Source: Adiantum capillus-veneris | Lineage: Eukaryota; Streptophyta; Polypodiopsida; Polypodiales; Pteridaceae | Direction: 5' to 3' | Length of the DNA: 64,000 nt | NCBI GenBank assembly: GCA_014529385.2 | Contig: CM043959.1 | Location: forward strand, 63,441,753-63,505,752 | The notes under the pieces: generated by a model | Seen by the model: only the letters and a program-made list of their open reading frames with translations | What the model was told of the DNA's origin: nothing | Databases searched by the model: none | In this document: in pieces, positions 55,633 through 64,000 of the stretch | How positions within the stretch are numbered: the first letter of the stretch is position 1 | How the letters are laid out: every line of letters begins with the position of its first letter | Program-made: the position numbers and the translations under genes

Positions 55633-55870
55633 AGAAGTCTCAAAGAAGGTGTAAAATCTTTGTTCCTGATTGAAATAAATTTTAAAGACCAATGGCCATA
55701 AGAGTCCCAAATTTAGGGGTTTGATCCTATTTCCACTAGCAAAACTTACTTGTTTACTTCAAGGCAGACTTGGAATCTATCTAGGATGTTGCTCTTTTAG
55801 CTCGTTCAAAATACACTAAACCGTAGTTTTTATCGAACACCGTTTTTAAATAGCCCCAAAATGGAAGGGC

Positions 55871-55871
<1 letters not shown>

Positions 55872-55966
<95 letters not shown>
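55872..55966. repeat. Long GT then GA microsatellite
   Basis: About 27 GT units passing directly into about 18 GA units, the longest in the window. The Leu/Ser and Thr/His runs in overlapping reading frames are artefacts of it. Confidence 0.95.
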
Positions 55967-55968
<2 letters not shown>

Positions 55969-56481
55969 CCAATTCTTTTTTTCTTGATTGAAATAATTTT
56001 AAAGTAAATAAGGGACACACTAAAAATTCATTCAAGTTTTGGTTTAAATCTAGAGAATTTGATGGTATTTATACTAAAACTTACAAAATTTTGCTGGTTT
56101 TTAGTAATGTACGTCGCATGGTCTTTGAGCTTGATATGGCACTGTATGTGCCTCATGTCTCACAACACAAGCAAGGTCTCAAACAAGGCTTGCCAAAAAC
56201 ATTTTTCCTAATCGAATCAATTTAGTCGGCTTGCCAAAAACATTTGTGCTCGAAGTAAAGAAAGACAAAAATACTAAACTTTCAAAGATACCACACATCA
56301 CATAAGGTTGAGCTAAAACTTTGCACTTGGAACCTCCATGTATCATTGTCCTTTTAGCCCTCAGGATGTGCACATTTTACATTGTAGCTTTGCACAAAGA
56401 ACAAGAGTCGGATGGCCTTGGAGTCAAATTGGCACTACATATACCTAATATGGGACAACATGAGCATGATGCACGCACGCG

Positions 56482-56483
<2 letters not shown>

Positions 56484-56524
<41 letters not shown>
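56484..56524. repeat. GA microsatellite
   Basis: About 20 GA units after a GCACGCACGCGC stretch. Confidence 0.9.
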
Positions 56525-56527
<3 letters not shown>

Positions 56528-56801
56528 CAAATAGTGCTTGCTAAATATATTTTTTATAATCAAGTTTTAAAAAAATAAATAAGAGCACAATAAAACTCTT
56601 TTGAATTTTAGGTCAAAATTTGACGAAAACCTCGCACTTGGTACCTCCATGTAGCATTGTCCTTTTAGCCTTAAGAATGTGCACATTGCACATTGTAGCT
56701 TTGCCCAAACGACCAGAGTCGAATGGCCTCGAAGTCAAATTGACACTACATATACCTAATGTGGGACAACATGAGCATGATGCGCACGCACGCCCGTGCG
56801 C

Positions 56802-56808
56802 GAGAGAG

Positions 56809-56840
<32 letters not shown>
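56802..56840. repeat. GA microsatellite
   Basis: GA run after GCACGCACGCCCGTGCGC, equivalent position to 56484-56524 in the neighbouring repeat unit. Confidence 0.9.
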
Positions 56841-56842
<2 letters not shown>

Positions 56843-57520
56843 CTTTCTAAAAAGAATTTAAAAGAATAAATAGGGACACAATAAAACTCTTTTAGATTTT
56901 AGGTCAAATTTTGAAGAATTGTTGGTATTTACACTAAAACTACAAATTTTTTTGATTTTTTTCAAGTCATACTTGTTATCCAACCCGAGAATTATAATTT
57001 TAGCGATAAAAATTCACTAAAGCCTAGTTTATTGCAAGCATTGGGAGTCTGAAATAGACCCAATATGGAGGGGCATGATGGAGGTAGAAAAGTTGAATGC
57101 CCAATACATCCATGATCACTCTCTCACCACCCCGAGGACAGGGTATGCCAAGAGAAAAGGGGCACACTTGTTGAACATGTGTTACACCCTGTTTTACACC
57201 AATAAATAAGGGCACAATAAAACTCATTTAGATTTTAGGAAAAAAATTGATGAATTGATGGTATTTACACTAAAAATTGCAATTTTTTGTCGATTTTCTT
57301 CAAGGCATGCTTTGGAATGTAGCCGAAGCTAGCAATAAAAATACGCTAAACCCTAGTTTATTGCAAACATTAGGAATCCCAAATAGCCCCAAAATGGAGG
57401 GACATGACATATGTAGAAAAATTGAATGCCCAATATATCCATCATCACTCTCTCACCACCCGAATAACATGGTATGCCAAGAGAGGAGGGACACTATTGA
57501 AAATCTATAACACCCTCGTG

Positions 57521-60500
57521 TGGGACACCAATGTGTATGTGTGTGTAGCTATTTTAATTTTAATAAATAACACATCAAGGAACAAGACATTCAAAAGACA
57601 ACTCGCTAAAGGTGTCTAGGCAAAGATTTGTACAGAAACAACTAAGTCTTTGATTCATAGTTGTAGACCATAATAAGAATGAGGTATCATTCCAAATGAG
57701 TTTATACAAAAGTGTTAGAACTATCATAGTTGAATCATCAAGTGTTTTCAAAGTCAAATTGCACTAAGCTAAACCGTTTCAAGCCAAGATAGAATTCTAA
57801 CCTACATCCATATAATCAAGACAACAAATATGTTAGACATGGCTACGTATGGTAGGCTTCAAAGAATCTATCAATTGTTATCCATGTCAAACTTAAAAAT
57901 TATTAAGCTAGCCACTGCCCTACATATTAAAATCTCAAGGATCATATTCTTGTGAGAAGTGCTCCAAATGTTTTAAATTCTTTTTTATAATAACCATTTA
58001 TTGTAAATAATGTCGACTAATCCATATCATTCTATGTACTTCTTTAGCTAAGAATGTATGGAAAAACTTGCATGAAATGCTAAGTTTTGTAACTTTATCT
58101 TAAAATATGCACCGAGGTCGAGCCCTTCAAAATAGAATAAACCAACTACCCACAGTAGAATATAATGGCTAGAAACCTCATTGTACCCAAATGTTTTTAA
58201 TACAATAGTGGTGAGTATTGAAGTTTTTGTTAAAGAAAGCTTATAAATTACATTAATCAGGGTATGTTATATCCCTATACAAGATTACTAAAAAAACTCC
58301 ATTTTTCCACCATAGAGTTAGCAAGACAGTGATCAGAAGCTAGAATCCACTAGGAATATCACGAGACCAAATATAGGACAATTATCAAGAACAAGAAGTA
58401 TCTAAGTATTCTAGTTCTTTGCAGCAGGTATGCACACTCATCAGCCTTACACCAAATACCATAAAGGACCTCCTTTTCTAAAAAATAGTAGCTAAAATAT
58501 CAGTCCAGAGAAGTACCAGCCATGGTCAGAGAGGTATTATCTACAACTAGAGCCATATCCAAAGCCAACCATCAAGGAGTCCATCTCAAACCATTCCTAT
58601 GTATGGCCATTGTATTTTTTCAGTAAACCATCAAACCTAGAACATGTACGTACGTATAAATTTTATATAGAATTTTCAAAGCAAAACAAGCACCTTCACA
58701 GAGATTAAGCCAGATAACAGTAGATAATCATGGTATTATCTACAAAATGTCAGTTTCATAACCAGATTAGAACCTGTACTTTCCAAACTCAGATTTGAGT
58801 AGCTATTCACTTCCTATGGTTTTGTGAAACAAAACTTGTAAGCCAAAACGATTTCTCAATAAATCCCCATGTAACTCTCCGAATGAAAATGGACCACCAC
58901 ATAACTTTGCAGAATTAAACTAGTGTCCAGTATTTCACCCACCTCCATTGAAAATATTGTATTTTGTTCCCAATTAATCCAGTAGTAAGGTTTTATAGAG
59001 ATATTAGTATCAAATCCGGATCAGTAGCTATATGCTAGTCAGAATCTTAGGTTATGCCAAATGCCATGTTTTAAAGCATCAACACCAGAATTTGTATGTA
59101 TAAGGTTTTCATATAATTTATGGCAGCACCACCCCCAAGAACCACATGTAATAGAATATGTTTGTATAAATATGGTTTAAAAAAATACTAGATTTAAGCG
59201 AGAATTCCAAGATCCAAAAAGCTAATTAGTAGTCCAGTAATTAGTAAGAGGTCAAAAGCAAAACAAGCCCTTCATTGATGTGTGAATAAAATTTATAAAA
59301 TAACATATTTTGTACCTAGGTTATCATAACATAGTCCTCAGCTAAAGAGATAATCCCAATGAACTCTTCCTTTAGTAAAAAGCCAGGTTTTTTAAAAAAG
59401 AACCCGTAAAAAAAACATGTGACATAATGATCTTGTGTGTTTGCAACGGAGCCCTTTTGCTCAAGCCAAAAATAAGTAGAACCTCTAGCCCAAGGTTATG
59501 TGCTTGTGGGACCTTATTCCATAGTTTATAAGAGTATCAAGAAAAAAAAAACATACTTCAAATCAATCATGCCAAAATGTATTCAAGCCGCCATCCAATC
59601 AAGAGCCAGTATCCTTCAAAAAACCTTATAAAACTAGAGTGACACAACACTAGAACTCTCCTAGAAGCTAAAATTTGAGTGAAGTTTTAGAATCTGTGGA
59701 GCAGAAGCATTCCAAACACCCTCCATATTACCCGGAGAGTTTCATAGCCAATCAAGGGATAGGACAGTAAAACCAATGCTCAATAACTAGACCATAATTA
59801 CCTTCTCTATTTTGCAAAAAAGCAAGAACGCAAGTCTGAGTGAGGGGAGACGAGCCCCTCACCTTTATATATGAGTAGTCGATTTTTAAGGAGCACGACA
59901 GTTACTATGGTTGTAGTGAAACATGATAGGTAAGACCACACGTGGTATGCTCATCACAGCAAGACATCCCATCAGGAGCGAAAAATGATTCTATCATGAA
60001 TATGATATGTTACCTACCGCACCGAGCCGCCCAAGCATCAATCCACGTTACCAGCTAGGGAGGTTTTTGTCTTGAATAACCTTGACTGAAATAGGGGACA
60101 GGGATCTGTGTCGTCGGGTTTTTGAGTGCATTACCTTCGCACCAATTTATCCCGGGAGGAAAAAAATGGGAAGAAGACCCATCATTTACCTTCTATGAGT
60201 AAAATCCTTAAAGGATTGTTCCCATTGAGCCTAGCCTTTTAGTGGTTCAAACTAAACCCAGCTTATCAAGACAGCAATGTAAGCTAGTATCAAGAGTTAA
60301 ACATAATTATCCTAAGCGGTAATTTCAATCTTAAGGTGGGCTCAGAATCAGACACTTGTAAACAGAAGTAGTCATGAAAAAGTAGCCTCACAACCTTAGC
60401 CAACTGCCAAACAATATATGAGTATGTGTGTGTTAAGTTATGTAAAGCATTAGCTGTATAAAAAGTTCAAGTAGCACTTTCATTAGGTTGAGTTCAATTG

Positions 60501-61310
60501 TGAGTGTAGCTAGAACAAACTATCATGGTCAAATGCCATAAGGTAACCAAAAAAGGTTTGGGATTTTTTAGATTAGAGAAATATAATTATTTATGGTGGA
60601 TAGCTCCACTTAGCCACTATATTTTGCATAGCAAAAATTAGGTATCATTATGGGAGGTGTATAGTAAAGCACAAGGTAAACTCCCATAAGGCAACAACTC
60701 GAGCTTAAATTGAATGCATATAGTTTGATGTCACAGTTTTTAGCCAAATACAATGATTTAGAGCACAATTAGAACCCATCAAGATGCTATCATGGTCACC
60801 ATATGTCAAGAAGTTGTAAAGAAATCCAAATTTTCAACTATCACAGCATAAGATATTTTTGGCTAAGCAATGAGAAAAGAGAGTAGAAGATTTATTGGAT
60901 CAGAGCCTAGAAGTGAAAGATCGTGCTGAGTTAGCAAGACAGTGATCAAAAACTAGAATCAACTAGGAATATCACGAGACCCGATATAGGCCAGTTATCA
61001 AGAACCAAAAGTATCTGAGTATTCCAGTTCTTTGCAACAGGTATGCACACTCATCAGCCTAGCCTTTTAGTCGTTCAAACTAAAACAAGATTACCCTAGA
61101 CAACAGTCTTAGCTAGTATCAAGTGTCAGACATAATTATCCTAAGCGTTTCAATCTTAAGGTGGGCTCACAATAAGCCACTTATGATAAAAAATACGCAT
61201 GCAGTAGCAGCCTCATAGCGTTAGCCAACTGCCAAAACATTTAACCAACTACCCACAATAGAATATAATGGCTAGAAATCTCATTGTACCCAAATGCTTT
61301 TAATACAACA
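57521..61310. other. Intergenic with repeated segments, no gene
   Basis: AT-rich with stops in all frames. Three blocks recur: 58139-58210 with 61241-61310, 58315-58450 with 60928-61062, and 60226-60365 with 61053-61185, each around 85-90% similar by eye. The blocks appear in permuted order. Class unknown. Confidence 0.6.
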
Positions 61311-61415
61311 GCTTTGAGGACAAGGGTCACGGATCTAAGGGGCACGGCCCAAACCTGAGGACTAGCATGGTCACGGACAGGGGATCCGTCTAGGGCAAGA
61401 GGCTAGAAGCCTGCC

Positions 61416-61422
61416 TATATAA
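61416..61422 (+). promoter_or_regulatory. TATA box of element G
   Basis: TATATAA in CTGCCTATATAATGGG, about 55 bp before the primer site and on the coding strand of element G. It implies a very short R/U5, which some plant elements have. Confidence 0.5.
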
Positions 61423-61472
61423 TGGGAGGTTGGGAGGAGGATCCTAAGGTCTAGCATCCCTAGTTCTTACAC

Positions 61473-61485
61473 TGGTCTCAGAGCC
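61473..61485 (+). promoter_or_regulatory. Primer-binding site of element G
   Basis: TGGTCTCAGAGCC matches the initiator-Met site TGGTATCAGAGC at 11 of 12 positions. It begins one base after an LTR-like end (TTCTTACA). The LTR's upstream limit was not found. Confidence 0.65.
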
Positions 61486-62422
61486 ACAGATAACTGGGAA
61501 AAGTGCGTGCTTTTCTTTCTTGGCATGTTGAATGTTGCATGCCATGAGGCTTCTCTCTTGCCAAGCGGGAAAGAACACCGAGGGACACTACCATGTGGAG
61601 GGCCTCTTGAGGCAAGGAGGGATGCAACGTTGACCTCAGCCAAACACCTCGCTGAAGAGCTCTGAGGGTGCGTGCATGGGAAGGCCCACAAATCTCGTCA
61701 CAATAGTAGACTGTGAGAAGCACCGAGTGTGCCCCCATCGTCTTGTAGAACTCGCATGGCAATCCCGAACCCCATATCCGATTGTCTATGCAAAGATTTC
61801 TCACCAATAAACATAAAAAAAAAAACCTAAGGCCATTGGCCTTGGGCAGTCCCAATTTTTTTTTCCTTGCAAGGGTGCATGCCCACCCAACACACACCCG
61901 TACTCGTGCACAACAAGCCGAGACATCATTTGACAGGCATTCAACTTGCTGCAGATTCTCTTAAAGTGGCAAAATTGTAGCACTATGTCAAGGATGGTTT
62001 ACAACGACGACCTTGCGATTTTCAACCCAATGTCCGTCATCACTTGTTGCTTCGAAAAACCAAGTCGATTGCGATGTATTTACATGGTATAATTGAACGG
62101 ATGGACTTACAGGCTGACAAAGCTTTGTCAAACCAAGTAATTAGCACGGCTAATTCTAATCGTTTGCGATGCATACTACGGCTACGAGATTGTTTTTCGA
62201 ATCAAGGTACTCTTCTTTGTCTTTCTTACACTACACGGTGTTGCCATGTAATCGGATATCAATATGAACTTTGATTTTGAGCATCATACACATGATCCTT
62301 CCCATGATGGCTCGCGGCCGGATACTCTCACGAAGAGTGTCCACGACGCTACGAGAGGAGATGACGCTTATGAATTGCTCGATATCCAAGAATTTTGAGC
62401 ACTTCAAACACGCATCTTAGTA
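61486..62422 (+). other. 5' leader of element G
   Basis: No supported ORF. It lies between primer site and gag start. Confidence 0.45.
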
Positions 62423-62836
62423 ATGGAAACAAATTTTGGATCCCTAAATGAAAATGTCACTAAATTATCCACTTTAGTGATACAATTTATGCATCAGGAG
62501 GCCAAGGGTCCTCTTGACACAAACATGCATGAGCACGTTGCTGATCAGGGGCAAGGTCCTTCTGGTCATGGACAAGGTCCAGCTCCGGCTTCTCTGCACT
62601 CTCTCATTGCAAAGGAGGTGGACAAGTTGTTGAAAAACACTAAGCCACCGACTTTTAAGGGAGAGGACCAAGATCACAATAAGGACGTAGTGAATACCTT
62701 TCTTAGCAAGTGGGATGGAATTCGCGCCTTATGGCGTACTCTGGATGCATTGAGAGCACTGCAGACAAGGCTGACTCTAGAAGGAAAGGCCTACAAATGG
62801 TGGATTTCTCTCAAGGAGAAGAATATCATACCATAA
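62423..62836 (+). pseudogene. gag: Gag N-terminal part of element G
   Basis: 137 codons: an N-terminal helix (METNFGSLNENVTKLSTLVI), a Gly/Pro-rich linker (DQGQGPSGHGQGPAPASLHS) and the capsid start (PPTFKGEDQDHNKDVVNTFL, LTLEGKAYKWWISLKEK). It ends at a TAA. The same frame continues through two further TGA codons (about 62862 and 62898) into the ORF at 62906, so gag was once continuous. Both TGA codons lie where Trp is likely, matching C-to-T decay. Confidence 0.7.
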
Positions 62837-62905
62837 AGTTGGGTAGCCTTTGAGGCTATGTTTTGAAAAGAATTTATGCCTGTGAATGAGGCAGATTGAA
62901 ATTGG

Positions 62906-63865
62906 ATGGATGGGACACGTGTTCCATTTGCCAACACCCATCATTGCTTGAACATATCTCTTGCTATCAGGATGTTATCCTCAGGGCTAGACACCTTTCA
63001 GAAAGTACGTGGGTTTTTTTTTGGTCTGACACCCGAGCTTAAGAAGCACGTCAAGACTCGGGACCCTAAAACACTTCAGGAGGCCATAGTGAAAGCACAC
63101 ATTCATGATGATCATAATAATCACATGCTTGCTAATACACATGGTAATACACACACACACTATTGGCACAGTAAAAGGAAATTTTTAGTAACCTGTTCTA
63201 AAGCAGCTAAAAAATCCAAGGGGTCTTGTGGTCCTCTCTCTCCTGAGGAATTTGAGAAGGCTAAAAAAGAGAAGTTATGCTTTAAATGCTTGGGAAGCGG
63301 CCATGGCAAAAATAATTGTCCCAAGGGGAAATCTGCTGCTCACGGCAAGGAGAAATCAGTGCACACAGTGAAATTGTTGCCTCTTGAGTCTTCAACAGGA
63401 TTCTCTATGGTGGAAGTAACACACACCGAGGTAGTGCATGAATGTTGTATCACAGATTCCATGTGGCAACAGACCTTCGGTCCACATGAGCTAGTGTGTA
63501 TGCATGGATCTCTTCAAGTGCACAAGGTGTGCATCTTAGTAGACGACGGTGCTACTCACAATTTCATTAACTATGGATTAGTGAAAAAACTCAAATTGCC
63601 CCAAACTCCGAGATCCCAATACTACAAGGTAGCAATGATGAATGGTTATGATGCCGAAATATGGGATACTCAAATCACAGGTGTACCTTTGGAAATACAA
63701 GGCTATTCCACATCCTTGGATTTTCAAGTTATGAATATGGAGAGGATAGATGTGGTACTTGGTAGGGAATGGCTGCATAGCCTAGGACCATCACTGAAGC
63801 GTAGCTACGAGCATAATAGCTTGATGTTTGAATCCCATGGCACACATGTGTTGTTGCTGGGATAG
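62906..63865 (+). pseudogene. Gag C-terminal part and protease of element G
   Basis: 319 codons in frame with 62423. Capsid end (FFFGLTPELKKHVKTRDPKT), then a CCHC knuckle at 63278-63319 (CFKCLGSGHGKNNC, standard CX2CX4HX4C spacing). The retropepsin follows: ILVDDGATHNFINYGLVKKL with DSG changed to DDG, and IDVVLGREWLHSLGP. The THNFI and LGxEWLxSLGP style is that of chromovirus-type Ty3/gypsy proteases. It ends at a stop at 63863-63865; RT would lie beyond the window. Confidence 0.8.
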
Positions 63866-64000
63866 AAGGACGTGCCTTCCTCACCATTGATATGTACAAT
63901 AGAGCTTATTAAGCTTGTTTCTGATAATGAAATAGATGAATTTTTCTTGTGTTACTCATTGTGTCATTTTCTTTCCATTGTTGAATTGGTTGAACATTCC
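63866..64000 (+). other. Continuation of element G toward RT
   Basis: No clear domain in the last 135 bp; probably protease-RT linker with a broken frame. Confidence 0.35.

Larger units (their letters stand above)
54380..57520. repeat. Complex tandem array, about 300-bp units in a 600-bp dimer, with microsatellites
   Basis: The block TTGGAATCTAGC recurs around 54860, 55150, 55471 and 55771, alternating two unit types. ACTAAACC and AGCCCCAAAATGG(A/G)-type blocks follow and recur at about 57050 and 57350. GT/GA microsatellites sit at the same place after the AAATGGAAGG word in three units. A second repeat type covers 56317-56524 and 56628-56840 (offset about 313). Confidence 0.7.

Noticed and set aside
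55781-56035. Reading frames with long Leu/Ser and Thr/His runs
   Set aside because: They are translations of the GT/GA microsatellite and have no other protein character.
1-64000. tRNA, rRNA or cellular protein-coding genes
   Set aside because: None was recognised; the only tRNA-like matches are short primer-binding sites of retrotransposons.

Overview
This window looks like repeat-rich, probably heterochromatic DNA of a land plant. Everything recognisable is LTR-retrotransposon sequence of plant type: Ty3/gypsy elements, one of them with the dual RNase H of the plant Tat lineage, and one Ty1/copia element primed by the plant initiator-Met site. No ordinary cellular gene, rRNA, tRNA or CRISPR array was recognised. 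The species cannot be named from what is visible; a large-genome plant such as a gymnosperm or fern would fit, but that is inference.

Layout. 1-1140: 5' end of a minus-strand Ty3/gypsy element with a fully open gag running off the window. 1147-7380: a second minus-strand element (element C) with gag, protease, RT, two RNases H and integrase, and probably its primer site and LTR promoter at 7354-7877. 8150-14500: mostly unassigned, with a decayed plus-strand coiled-coil coding region at 9310-10820. 14502-15580 and 28428-29308: two halves of one minus-strand Ty3/gypsy element (A), split by a nested insertion. Element X (LTRs 15581-16551 and 26820-28427) entered A, leaving the target repeat CCATC on both sides. 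Element B1 (16552 to about 26640) then entered the lower LTR of X. 29419-31224: LTR-like segment with a TATA box and seven 152-bp tandem repeats. 34541-36383: plus-strand Ty1/copia LTR, primer site and gag-protease (F), cut by element B2. 36384 to about 50015: element B2, a second and more complete copy of the B family. 50150-52478: gag-protease remnant D. 54380-57520: satellite-like array with embedded GT/GA microsatellites. 61416-63865: plus-strand Ty3/gypsy element G with gag and protease.

The most unusual object is the B family, seen twice (B1 and B2) at different decay states, so features shared by both are likely real. In transcription order (minus strand) it has: gag-like ORF, retropepsin, RT, RNase H, a first integrase-type H2C2 zinc module, a second H2C2 module with the integrase core, a SECOND retropepsin-like domain fused after integrase, a Trp-motif basic tail, an internal polypurine tract, about 2.8 kb of non-coding DNA holding four perfect or near-perfect 24-bp palindromes exactly 284-286 bp apart, a long additional ORF of about 1,150 codons (two globular parts, a Pro/Glu linker and a coiled coil), the terminal polypurine tract and the LTR. 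The LTR itself carries a half copy of the palindrome. Both copies are dead (stops, deletions, YMDN in the B2 RT), but comparing them outlines an element type I do not recognise from known plant lineages.
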